Assembly: GCA_013180625.2 (NCBI GenBank)
Contig: SNVD02002289.1
Span: 1-64,000, forward strand
Source: Boswellia sacra
Taxonomy: Eukaryota > Streptophyta > Magnoliopsida > Sapindales > Burseraceae
DNA: 64,000 nucleotides
Reading direction: 5' to 3'
The notes beneath the pieces were generated by a model. The model was not told where the DNA came from, did no database searches, and saw only the letters and a list, made by a program, of their open reading frames with translations. The position numbers and the translations under genes were made by a program. Positions 45,295 through 56,974 of this stretch are shown piece by piece (the stretch's first letter is position 1; each line of letters begins with the position of its first letter).

Positions 45295-46940
45295 GGCACC
45301 AGAAAGGGTTAACAATTTAGCTGTGTCAATTTGTGGTTGGCTTTATGGTAAAGCTTTGGGCGGCCGTGAAAACGACAAGGTGAGGAAAGCATGACTGCTG
45401 TTATAAGCTTGTACGATAAGTCGTATTGGGAAATAGACGTATCTTGTTTATTATACATACATGAATAAATTAATTAATTGATTTTTTTTTTTAATTTAAG
45501 TTGTTGTTTTCAAGTGATATATGTTATTGAAATTTGATTTTTTTTAACGCCTATAAGTGGGTTGCGTATGCGTCGTTTTCAGATGATTGCGGTCCAATTT
45601 TTAATCATTTGAAAGAATAATTAATGATGCAATTATTCACGTTTGTTCAAAAATCATTTAATATATGTCTTACTTAATTTCTACCCGAATAGTTACAATA
45701 TGACTACTTATAAAACTTTTTTCAAGATTTGAAAAACAGTTTTTTTATTAACATTTAAGAGATATTTATCATGATTTTTTAATCAAAAAAACTTTTATGA
45801 TCTACTGTAGAAGCAATGAGTGCACATTTTATATAAGAGAATTGATATTTTAAAACAAATCTTTTGACATAAAATTAAATATAAATTTTTAATCATTAAT
45901 TTATAAAATCTAATACGATAAGTTGATAATATTAAATATAATATTTTCAATTTTAATTTCAACTATTAGATTTAGTAAAATTAATAAATAAAAATTTATA
46001 TCAATTAATTGTGTACAAATATTAACGTGAAAAAATCATAAATTATTTGTATTACATAAGTTTATATCCATTAATTATTTATGTTAAATATAATTGCGGT
46101 CATCCAAATTCTTTAGTTAATAATCTATCAAATTCAAGCATTTGTAGTTGAGAAAAAATGAAACAAATATAATAGTGGATCATTAAAATATCAGGATCAA
46201 TGGCCTCTTTTTGGAGATTTTACTACACAAAACATAATTTTTTATATAGATGAATATGATTTAGATTGTTAAGCTTAAATATGAGATATGTCATTTCCAA
46301 AGTGAATTAATTATGCGTGTTAAGCCGAATATTAACGACTGAACATATTAATTAAATGGCTCAAAAATATAAGAACTTAAGTAAAAAGAATATATATAGC
46401 ATTGTAGATTCATCTTTGATAAGAATTTTTTCATTTACGGAAATTTTCATCAATAAAAAAAATTTTAAACATATATGTCAAAGACTATTAGTATTAATTT
46501 AATTGTAGAAATCATTGAATAAGGTAATTTGTAAGGCAGTTTAATAATTATTATGTAGAGAATACATAATTATTAAATTTTAGTACGTTCCATTGGGTAC
46601 ACATTTTGTTATTAAAAAAAAGTTATTAATTACCTTTTATACCTTATTGTCTACATATTCAATAGCTAGAATGATGATTATGAGCATCATGATCCCCACT
46701 AGAGCTGCAGTGGCAGAAAGCAACTTAATTGACAGTTGGCTCCAATGACTTTCGAGTACTAATTAACAAAATGTCTCCAGCTACTCTTCACTCGACAGCT
46801 GACGACAACTTGCTTGCACAACTGTAAACTAAGACTAAACTCTCACTCACTAACCACTAATTAGATGCTCGCTTTGTGTTTGACTAAAGTTCACTGGTAT
46901 TAGAAAGAAAACGAAAATTGAAATTGGAAGTGTAGTCTTA

Positions 46941-47981
46941 GGGTTCGTTTGGTATGGGGTTTTGTTTTGATTGAAATGGGATTCAGATTACAAAGTGATC
47001 ATAAGAATCTGATATCCAAGAAACTAACATTATTGTATTTAGTTATGCATAAGAATCTTATCTTTATAATCATATCTGTGTATGAAATGTGTAATTTTAT
47101 TTAATATGATAATAAATTTTATAATTATAGTTTTTTCAATAAATAAAGGTTTTAATTTTATTTAATATGTTACTAAATTTTATAATTAATTTTTTCAATA
47201 AATAAATATATTAAATTTATTTAACAGGTTAATAATTATATATATTATTATAAATTTTATATTCTAAATAAATAAATAATTTTTTTTCTCATTTTCTCAT
47301 TTGAGAAAAAGTGGCTCGGTCAAACTTTCTTTTTTTCTTCTTTTTTGCTTTCCTTTCTCTCTTCTTTTTCGCCCTCTCCCTCTGTTTTCTCCATACCCAG
47401 CACCTACAACACTCATCACAGCCATGGCAGCCACCACTCACAGCCACCACAACCCATCAATTCAACAAACCAGAAATTTCAAACAAAGCAGCATTCGGCC
47501 TTCCATCACAAGCGTCGCCACCGTTGCCATCCAACCACACGCGCACCACCACCATAAGAAAGCCACCCGCACACCACCATCACTATAAGCCGTTGCCTTC
47601 ACCACAACCAGCGTCGCTAAGAAGTCAAACGCTGCACACACCACCGCCTCAGACCAAGAAGCTGAAAGCCGAAAGAGAGATGGGTACCAGATTGAGAGAG
47701 GAGATTGCGAGACGAAAGATGAGAGGAGAGACGAGTGAAGGGAGGGAGAGGAGAGAGAAAGGGGGGTTGTGGTGTGTTATGCGGGATGGGGTGGGATTAT
47801 GATTCCCTGAAATTTGAAATCCATGTTGTGGGCGGGATTGAGATTACCCTCTGTAGACGGTAATATGAAGTCGGTGGAAAAATGACATGTCAGGGGTTAC
47901 AACAGTAATAAACATACCAAACACGGGAATATATTCAGATTCCCATTCTTAACTTTCCCACCCCCTATACCAAACGCCCCC
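46941..47981. mobile_element. PIF/Harbinger-type non-autonomous element
   Basis: 1041 bp flanked by TTA (46938-46940 and 47982-47984), the TSD of PIF/Harbinger elements. Left end GGGTTCGTTTGGTATGGGG; the right end read inward is GGGGGCGTTTGGTATAGGGG. No transposase is encoded. The interior (47300-47800) is GC-richer than the surroundings. It has an open frame of 163 codons (47311-47802) rich in His, Pro, Thr and Ser, then a purine-rich AGAGAG tract. This may be captured host sequence, but it matches no family by eye. Confidence 0.78.
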
Positions 47982-49179
47982 TTAATATATGTCTTATAAA
48001 TATCTATGAAGTTTTAAGAAATTAGATAAAATTTTTTAAAGATTGCATATTTTTCTTTGAGATTATAAATTATCTAAAACAAATATATAAAAATTATTAA
48101 ATGTATAAATTTTAAGTGAATCTATACAATTTTAAGAGCTATCTAAACTAAAATTATAATAAATTTCGTCAAAAGGGTGTCAAACTTGTTTTCACTAGAA
48201 AGGAAAAAAGAAAAAACATACTAAACCCTTATAATAAGAAAATATAATATATTTTTGATAGATTTTAAAAATCATCATAACACTTTTTATGCTTTAAACT
48301 TTATATGATTTTTAGGAGAACTAAAAAATACCTAAAATTTAAATGTGAGTTATAAAAACGAACTTATATCTTAAAATTTGCATATCACGATCCTTTGTTA
48401 AGTGTCAATAACTATTAGATACAATGGTATATTTATTAGATATTATCGCATATTTTCAGACATTATCTAACATATATGTCGAGCATTATCAAATAATATT
48501 ATATGATTGGACATATTTATAGGATATTTTCATTATCAAATATCAAATGAGTTACAATATGTAAATTTTTAAAGGAAAAGATTATTTATCGAGAAACTCC
48601 CTAATTTTGAACTTTTTTTTTTCGGTTTCCCCGTGATTTTTCATGACCACACACCCCCGGAGAAGGTCATCACAAAGCTCTTTAAACGGTGAAAACTAAT
48701 AAAGTAATGGAAATAAGGGCTTTTATTATAATATTTCCTAAAGAACGTGGGTCATATTTGTCTATTCGCTTAAATAACTGGGTTTACTTTTTCGTCTAAT
48801 TAATGAAATTAGTAGACTGAGTTCAGTGACCGCAAGTTTGACACGATATAAACCAAACTTTAATTGACACGATATAAACCAAACTTTAATTGACACGATC
48901 AAACTTGCTAACATGACTAAGTGCTAGAGTAGACCTAGTTCAAATTGCACGCCACCAATTATTTCTAATTAGTTTCCAGTTCTAGTCCTACCATATTTAA
49001 TAAAAGGTCTGTGGGTCAAGTCACTAATCAACCCCCATTTAATATTTGAAATTAGTTGACATTATAAACAACCACCACTCTTTTCATACCCAAAAGCTTA
49101 ATTGAAAGTTTAAGCGTTCTTTATCTTTTTTTTTTTTTTTTACATTAGGATTTGTCACGGATAGTTTTAATCACACTTA
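47982..49179. other. Intergenic, AT-rich
   Basis: No gene seen. About 48350-48570 resembles the repeat family near 43376 (AAAATTTGCATATCACGAT at one side, ATGTAAATTTTTAAAG at the other). A short tandem repeat lies at 48840-48899. Confidence 0.55.
48840..48899. repeat. 26-bp tandem repeat, 2.3 copies
   Basis: Two perfect copies (48840-48865 and 48866-48891) of a 26-bp unit starting GACACGATATAAACC, followed by the first 8 bases of a third. Confidence 0.95.
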
Positions 49180-49507
49180 GATATGTTTGGTATATTACAT
49201 AAGATTATATATTATTTTTTAACATTTAAGATTAGTAGCAGGTAATTTTAAGTACACTAAGGATGCATTTAGGACACTATATAAGATTGTATATCAATTT
49301 TTTTTTATATTTAAGATTAGTAGCAGATAGTTTTAAAACACCATATAAGATTGTATAGCTATTAATATGTTGGATAGCATTGTGTTAGATTTTATGCATT
49401 CTGTATACAATTTTATCTTATCATATCTAGAGTTAGAGTTGCATCAAACACAGATTACTATAATTTCTTTCCTTAATGTTATCGTATCCTATACGCCAAA
49501 CACGCAC
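49180..49507. mobile_element. Tourist-like MITE
   Basis: 328 bp flanked by TTA (49177-49179 and 49508-49510). The ends carry imperfect inverted repeats centred on TGTTTGG: left GATATGTTTGGTATAT, right inward GTGCGTGTTTGGCGTAT. The interior includes two partial ~105-bp copies sharing TTTAAGATTAGTAGCAG. The TTTGG-type end and the TTA TSD fit PIF/Harbinger MITEs. Confidence 0.6.
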
Positions 49508-49510
49508 TTA

Positions 49511-52500
49511 ACTGATAAAAAATTAAACTTGTAAAGCCTAATTTGCAAGGGATTTTTTTTTTTTTTGGTCAAAGATTTATTGAGTTTTTAGGAATTTCAT
49601 GTTTGATGAAAGAATTGATACGTCAGTTCATTGTATAGGTTAATTTTTTGAGTTGGATGCGTAGATCTATCTTAAACTAGTCATTAGAATTCTCAACGCG
49701 GAGAGTAATGACCCAAATTGCTTGATCCGAGAAGATAACATTTTATCTAACACATTAATTTTTTGAATTGACGAATACTTGGATGACTAACAATGAGAAC
49801 TTGTTTTAAAATTTAATGAATTTGATAAGATCAGATCAAAAAAAGTATAATCAAATTGATTAAAATAAGTGACAAATGTGAGAAATTAAACTAAAAAATT
49901 GATTGTTTTCAATACTAGCTAATATTTGTTTAAGGGTGTCGCAGCTTCTGCACGGACATAGAGGCTTGCCATCACATGCAACAACAAATTCTCTGCAAAA
50001 CTACAGAAATTTTCAATGTTTGTCAAGATCTGAAACTTTCCAAGGAAAGAGAAGAGAGAGCATCGACATGCTAATTAAGTTGACTTACAAGCCTGCTGCT
50101 TGTTGATAAGATTCCGTCAATAAATTAATCAAATGAAACTCGTATAATACTACTTGAACTTTGTCATCTTGTGCCAAGTTGTGAACATATTATAAACTCA
50201 CTGGAATCTGATTACGAGGGAAATATCTGTAGTACATGAAATGCATCGATATATTTTGTAAAAGTTTATGTAAAAATTATAAATCAAACACAAAGTTTTA
50301 AATATTATAAAAAAGATTTATTTACCAATTTTTATACCTATTTATAAATTTTATATGTTTATTTATAATTTTTATAAAATATACTGATACATAAAATGTA
50401 TTGTAGAATGACCCGATTATTAGGGTTTTGTCAGTGATGGGTTTGACTTAAGATGTTCAGGGAAGAGACAAGTGTGGTCATTGTAAATTTTTAAGGCAAT
50501 TTAATTACAAGTTGCCATGAATCCAGGAAACACTCAAACACATTACACATCTGTCTTCATCTAGTCATGAGCTGGCCTGGTCCTCTTCCCCTTTTCCATG
50601 AATTTTAGTCTTTGTTTAATCAACATTGGATCTGGCACTGCCAGGCCTTCAATCATGCCCTCACACACGCTGCAATCCAGAGCACACACAGAGGTCAACA
50701 CAGCTAGCTAGCTTCCATTTTCTCTAGGGCTACAACAGTGATCATGCATGCAAACACATTGACATTAATTGGTGAAACATCACGAGTGCAACGCATTTTG
50801 GTTAGTTTCGGAAAAAGAGTTTATTTTTATTTTTTAAAAACTTTTCTTAAATATATCAACATTACCTTTGTAATTAATAAATACAAATGCCAAGAGAACT
50901 CTAAGTCACTTACATTTTAGTATTTATATATTATTTTTTGTATTTTGCTTAACCCATTCAATTTAGATTTAGTTATTCAATTGACACCTATAAGTTCAAG
51001 AATTTAATTGCCACAGTGCTACTCTTACTTTCATGAAAAAGTAATCTGAGCCCAGTTTCTCTGGTGCATAGCTGCAGGGTCAAAATGCATACGAAGATGA
51101 AACCTTTGTGATCTTGGGCTTGCATGAGCTTCAATTCAGGCTCCATATAAGGGCTGCTGCTCTTGCTCATGTTATTCAATTTGTTTAAGGGCACATTGAA
51201 GTGTGTGGTGGCGATGCAACCATCTTGGTGTCCTACTGATGTCCCTTCAAATTTTATTGGGCTTATTTGTCTATATTAGATATCTCATATTGATTTCTTT
51301 GCATATTAATTTCAAAACTTTACGAGCAATAGTCTTTGTTTTCCTCATTTTATAGCATACGAAACACTTTAGTTTCATGGGTTAGATGAAAAGTATTTTG
51401 TTGTACAAATCAAATTAATAAACTTTTTATTTTTCTTTTTATTGTTCCAACAAACTAATTTAATTACCTACTACTTTCCCTTTTTTAATATATTTTTGTA
51501 ATATGCATTTTATATGCTTACAAATTGCAAATTGATGTGATGAATTTCGTAATTAATCAAGAATGTATTGAAGGGAATGGCTAAGTTAATGATTTCGTAA
51601 AATAAATTGAGTTAGTTTATGTACTAATTAATGATCTAAAAAAACAAATTCAATAGTTTAAATTGATCTATGTTATTGAATCGAAATTTGAATATACCCT
51701 TATATTGGATTGCGACTTGCTTAATTAGAGTTAATTAACTAAGGTTTATATTTCTTTCTTAAAGTTTAAATCATTGATTTTTTCTTTCTATGGCTAATCA
51801 AAAGTTTTATTCTTATGAGTCAGGATTTTCTTTAATATGATGTAAATTTAACAAAAGCAAAATACAAAAAATCTAGGTTCTGCTTGATTCTTAAACCAAT
51901 ATGTATAAAATCTTTCAAGTTTAGACAAACTCAAATGAGAAAAGAATGGGATCCTATTTTGAAAGGATTTAACTACACATAACTTGACCCCACCTGAAGA
52001 AGAAAAAAAAAAGTGAATTAAATAGAACAAAGAAAATTATTTATTACAATCTTGTAAATCATGATAGTACAATTATTTATTAGGATCTTTGTTAAAGATA
52101 TTAAGCACATTATATTATATTAATAAAGATAAATGCCAATAGTCTAACAATTACATTTTAATTTATATATTTTTTTATTTTGTTCAAGTTGGTAATTAGT
52201 TGCAAATTTCATCAGAGCTGCATGCTGAACGGATTGTAACATCTCACATGACCTAGATTAGCGGACCACCTTCATAAAATGTGGTCTATTTATAGTTGAA
52301 GTTGCCTGCAAGAAAAAGTAATCAATATAAGTGCAGCCTTCTTACGCCGTTTTGGGTCCAAATTAATGCATGCAAAGAAACACCCTTTCTTATCTTGGGC
52401 TCGAAGGAGCTTTTCTTGCCAGGTTTCGAAACCTACGATTACTATAAATAATCTTAAATATTTTCATTATCTGTTAATACGAAATACTTTAGTTTCATGT

Positions 52501-53109
52501 GGGTTGGCATATCTATATAAAATTGTCATATTAAAATTTTATTTACCTATATATATATGTATGTATGTAAAACACGAACCTGTCTAATATAAATTCTTGG
52601 ATCCAACTTGCGTTTAAGTATTTCTACTAAATATTGCATTTACTCCCCTTGTATAACTCCACCCCTCTATATGCTAGAAGATTCAGTAACTATTGAGCCT
52701 TTTTGCAACAACTAAAGAACTTATTAGAACCAAATTAAAAACATATTCAATTTCAATAAATTCACAATACATAGAGCATTAACCCACACGTTGATTTCCA
52801 AATTAATATTTAAAAACAATGATTCACATCCTATAAATAACAGGTCTATCTTCAAGTACTCCATTCAAAAAACCTCATCTCAACCTAAAAGACCAACAAA
52901 CCACTGCAGTAAGGTGTGTTCGTTTATGAATCCTTTATTTTTGTTTTCAATTGAATTTAGAAATATGTGGTTGATGTTGAATTATTTTAAATTTTAAAAA
53001 ATATATGTGGTTGAGATTGAATATAAATTGTATTGGAAAATGTGCAGCACAGAAATCAGGATTTGGATTCATAATCGAACAGAGCCTAAAATATCGACTT
53101 ACACCAACC
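49511..53109. other. Intergenic, AT-rich
   Basis: No supported gene. Frames at 49903-50106 (plus) and 50988-51194 (minus) are short and match nothing recognised. Apart from the small MITE at 50233, the segment shows only AT-rich sequence. The last ~300 bp would be the promoter and leader of the gene at 53110. Confidence 0.5.
50233..50401. mobile_element. Small inverted-repeat MITE candidate
   Basis: 169 bp. The left end TACATGAAATGCATCGATAT and the right end read inward (TACATTTTATGTATCAGTAT) are imperfect inverted repeats that continue through TATTTTRTAAAA and TAAAAATTATAAAT. TGTAG flanks both sides (50228-50232 and 50402-50406). AT-richness lowers certainty. Confidence 0.5.
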
Positions 53110-54006
53110 ATGGCGAGCTTCATGAAGAATAGCTACCCCTTCATGCTTGCCTTCATATTTCTTAGCCAACTATTGACCTCTTCCTCTTTGCTTGTTGCTC
53201 GCAGCTTGGAGGATCAAGAAGCAGCGCCACCGAAGGCAATTCTGCCTCCACTACCTCCAATGGCACCGGAGGTTCGTGGACACTTAGAGGAATGTGCATC
53301 AAAGATAAGTGCCAATTGTGGATATTACTGCGAAGGAGTCATCATTGGATCAGCGCCATATCCTGGTTAGGGGTGGCAATTTGCCTCGCCGGGTCCGGGG
53401 CCCCGGTTTGCCCCGGACAAATGGGGCGGGTCTGAGCAAAAGAAATCTGCCCCGGTAGGGGCGGGTTAGGGTCCAGGTCTAACATTTAGCCCCGTTCGAC
53501 CCGCCCCGCCCCGCATAGTATAGGGGTATATATGATAAAAAATAAACTATTGGGACTTAAATGATATTGTTAGGGATGATTGTAACAAGTTTGAATATAT
53601 TAGAGGGTTGACAGTAAGTAAAATAATATGATAAAAATTAGAGGTTGTAAATGTTATAGGGGGTTGATTGCAAAAAATATAAATATTATAGGGGGTTAAT
53701 TGCAAAAATATAAATATTTAGGGGCGGGTCAATTTGTTTAAATTTTTTTTGCCCCGCCCCGCCCCGCAACGGGGCAATGGGACGGGGCGGGGCAAAAAAA
53801 ATTTGAACGGGGCGGGACTGGGTACCGGTCGTCCCGGACCCACCCCCCCTATTGCCATCCCTAATCCTGGTCCTGGTCCTTGCCGCAACGAGCTTCTCGC
53901 TGCTGGAGTTGAATGCTACAATACTCTTGTGAATATGGTGCTTTTGCCTAGGCACCCTGAAGCTGATTGCGAAAAAGTTACGATTCAAAGCAGCATGCAT
54001 TCATGA
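53110..54006 (+). pseudogene. ECA1/prolamin-like secreted protein gene, split by a hAT MITE
   Basis: The ATG at 53110 (context ACCATGG) begins a signal peptide (about residues 1-31, ending LLVARS). A Pro-rich linker and a prolamin-like cysteine domain follow. Three cysteines (62, 70, 74) precede the insertion and three (in PCRNEL, GVECYN and ADCEK) follow it, giving the six expected for this family, which includes plant egg-cell-secreted EC1-type proteins. After 86 codons the frame hits TAG at 53368-53370, the first bases of the inserted element. Without the 504-bp insertion the gene would encode 130 residues, ending at TGA 54004-54006. The cysteine domain is cut in half, so this allele should be inactive. 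The exact subfamily is uncertain. Confidence 0.82.
53368..53863. mobile_element. hAT-type MITE inserted in an exon
   Basis: 496 bp with 13-bp inverted ends (TAGGGGTGGCAAT and, inward from the right, TAGGGATGGCAAT) and a perfect 8-bp TSD, ATCCTGGT (53360-53367 and 53864-53871), the hallmark of hAT elements. Subterminal regions are strikingly GC-rich, with repeated CCCCGCCCCG and GGGGCGGG motifs, while the middle is AT-rich. No transposase. The clean TSD and intact frame on both sides indicate a recent insertion. Confidence 0.93.
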
Positions 54007-54888
54007 ATCCCATGAATACTAGAATTAAATAAATATTATCCATCCTTTTTATTATTTTTCCTTTAATTTTTTAAAATTGGTCTATATATATGTTTACAAA
54101 ATAAAAATTTATATGACGAATTTCGTTGACTCGAGGTTGTCTATTGAAGAGAATGGCTTAGTACTGATGACGTCATATAAATAGAGCTAGTGATCATGTT
54201 ATTGTTCTAAATGGCTAAACCCGACAATCAATAGTTTAAATTGATTTAATTATCAAATCAATATTTGAGTATAGCCCCATATTGAAATATAGCTTGCTCA
54301 AATATTACCTAACATAGTTGGCTAGATATTTCTTTCTTAAAGTTTAAATTATTATTGATTAGAGCTGTAACCAGGAATTTTTTCTTGGGTGAGCTAAAAT
54401 TTTTCTATCGATATTCAATTTGAAGTATATAACTAAATTTCATTAGAGACATGTGATATTTCTTTTAAAATTATGAATTTAAATAAATGTTATACTCCGA
54501 TGTTGTTAAGAAAAAATAGTATTAAAATTTAATTTTAAAGTTTGGAAAGGAATAGAGAAGAAAATATTTATCTTGGAAATATTTGTTGATAAAGGAAAGA
54601 TACCAAACATTTACCTTTCAAAAGTGCTCTATAAGATTTATACTTTTTTTTTTTAACATATAGATTTTCTGTTTTTCTCAATTTTTTTGGGTTATATGTG
54701 AAAATTTTTCTTTATTTATGGCATTAAAATGATATAATATCTATATTTTATATTTGAATTTACCACGAGCTGGTTACGCCACTGTTATTGGTCAAGATTC
54801 TCTCAATCAATGTAATATTTACAAAAGCAAAATGCAAAAATATAGGCTATAATTGATTGCTAAAAAAATAGAGTTAAAAAACAAAAGT
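54007..54888. other. Intergenic, AT-rich
   Basis: No gene seen. The first part may be 3' UTR of the disrupted gene. Confidence 0.6.
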
Positions 54889-54970
54889 CGTCGCCTGAGA
54901 GATTCGAACTCTCGCGGGGAAACCCCATGTACTTAGCAGGCACACGCCTTAACCACTCGGCCAAAGCGAC
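54889..54970 (-). tRNA. tRNA-Ser (anticodon GCU)
   Basis: 82 nt on the minus strand starting GTCGCTTTGGCCGAGTGGTT. The acceptor stem pairs over seven bases (GTCGCTT with AGGCGAC, one G-T), the discriminator is G, the anticodon loop is CTGCTAA (anticodon GCT), and a long variable arm (TGGGGTTTCCCCGC) marks a class II serine tRNA. The T arm contains GTTCGAATC. A T-rich tract follows, as expected for polymerase III termination. Box A and box B are intact, so it should be functional. No intron; CCA is not encoded. Confidence 0.97.
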
Positions 54971-56974
54971 TTGATGATAGCTACGCAAACCCTAAATCAT
55001 ATATAAAATAAAAAATCGTTTTGCTAGGGCCTCTATAAATTTTTTTCCAAACCCTTATTTATTTTGATACCATAATGAGGTTGAAAATCCTAAAAGTAAA
55101 TTCTGAAGAATCTGACTGCGGAAAAAGAATTTGATGAAAGTTAAGTTACTAAAATCAATTCAATTCTTAGAGAAGCTGACCATCGCCCACAGCAATTTTC
55201 GAAAGCTAGCCAGTTATATAAAAAACTTACGAAAGTCGATTTTGTTAAAAGTCATTTGAATATATCAACTTAATAAAAAAATACAAATATCTAATAAATA
55301 AAGTATAAAATTTTAATTGAATTAAAAATTATCCTCGAATTGTTATTTAATAAACAAAATAAAATACTGTTGTCAACCAGACACTTCCAATAAGGGAAAG
55401 ACCTCATTCGCGGACATTTGGCGGCAAAAAAGCCGAAAGAATTCAGTCACCAAAAACTTTTCATCTTCGTTGGCCAAACGTAATTGTAGGTACCGTACAA
55501 TGCCTTTGTTTTCTTCTCATTTTTTTAACACAATTGGGCATCTGAAAGCTAGATTCATCATACGCCTCTTTTCAAATTTTCAATGACAAAATAATATTAT
55601 AAGTATGATATGCCATATGCCTTATATAGCTTCTCATACAATTAATTTTTCTCCCAACAAAATAAAAGTTGAGATTTTTTATTGCTACATTAATCCCAAC
55701 ACATACCTAATTTTTTAGTTTAAAGTTGTCTAGTAAGATATCAAATTATCAGGAAGGTTTGTTCAATAGCTCAACGCTTATTTAGTTATATAGTAATATT
55801 TTATGAATAATGATAAACTCACAACTCAAATAAAATTAAAATTTATAATCTGATGAAACAACATATATTATAGAAATTCATTAGAAGAGAAAAAATAAAA
55901 ATAAATGAGAGAAATTACATCTCTAGTAGGATTCTACTCCTTAAGCTGCTATATTAGATTGTAGATTTTAATTATATTTGCATTATAAGTCTAGCACTAT
56001 TGATATTTTATAGTTATTGAGCAAATTACTGGGTTCTTAAGCAAACCTTATTTAATAGCTTGACACTTCATTTGATAAATGGATACTTACGAAATAAAAA
56101 ATTCAGTGTATGACTAAAACTGAAAATATAGTAAAACTTTAATAAATTAATATTTTTGGGTCTATAAAATATTATTATTTTATCGAGACTATTTATTCAT
56201 TGATAAATAAATAATTTATTAATTCATCAATAAATAATTAATTTTTAATTTAAGAAGATTTTTTATTTTTTAATCATTTGTAATGTATTATTTCTTTTTA
56301 TTAAGATTCATATATTTGTTTTAAAAAAAGGATCAATGTAGTTAAAAGTTAATGTATCTAAAGTTAATGAATTACATTAGCCATTTCTATTCTATAAAAT
56401 GCAATTGAAGTTGAGTATCTTTTCATTTATCTTAATAAAAATGATGCAGTGATTTAATTATATACTAAATACTAATAAAGAGATTATTAAAGGAGTAATG
56501 TATAAGTCAGTTGATGATGATCATGATCAAGATGATAGTTATATTTTATCAAATGTTTTACAATCGTGGTCATTCAAGCAGTAGTAACCTTAAATAACTA
56601 CTTGTTACAATGTATGAAAAAAGCAACAAATATAGTACATGCTTTAAAAAAATTAAGGATGAGATTAAGTTTACTTTCGTTAGAAAAAAAACAAAAAATT
56701 TCATATAAATATTTTGAAAAAAAGTAGAATTGAGAAACTATAAGTTATTAAAAAAAATCACCATAATATTATGAATTTATATGTTATTTATACTATATAT
56801 TTGATCAATTCTTTATTTATATTTTTGTTAGGTCCTAAAGGATTTGAAAAAAAAAATTATTATTTTGTACATTTAATGAAATTATTAATTTACTATATAA
56901 GCCTGATGCAAAACTGAAAAATTTTATTATTTAATTGAGATTACTTATTTATTAATATTCGTTCACGGATGTTT

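Larger units (their letters stand above)
43323..46940. other. Intergenic, mostly AT-rich
   Basis: No supported gene. Contents seen: a further inverted-repeat segment at about 43376-43525 (AAAAATTTGC at left, its rough complement at right); a decayed MITE near 44679-44885; and a GC-richer promoter-like island at 45140-45400, listed separately. The remainder is AT-rich without pattern. Confidence 0.55.

Noticed and set aside
47311..47802. 163-codon frame as a host gene
   Set aside because: It lies inside a TIR-bounded element, overlaps other frames in low-complexity His/Pro-rich sequence and matches no family. Kept only as part of the mobile element.
53734..54006. 90-codon frame as an independent gene
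   Set aside because: It starts inside the hAT MITE; only its C-terminal half is real, as the second half of the disrupted ECA1-like gene.
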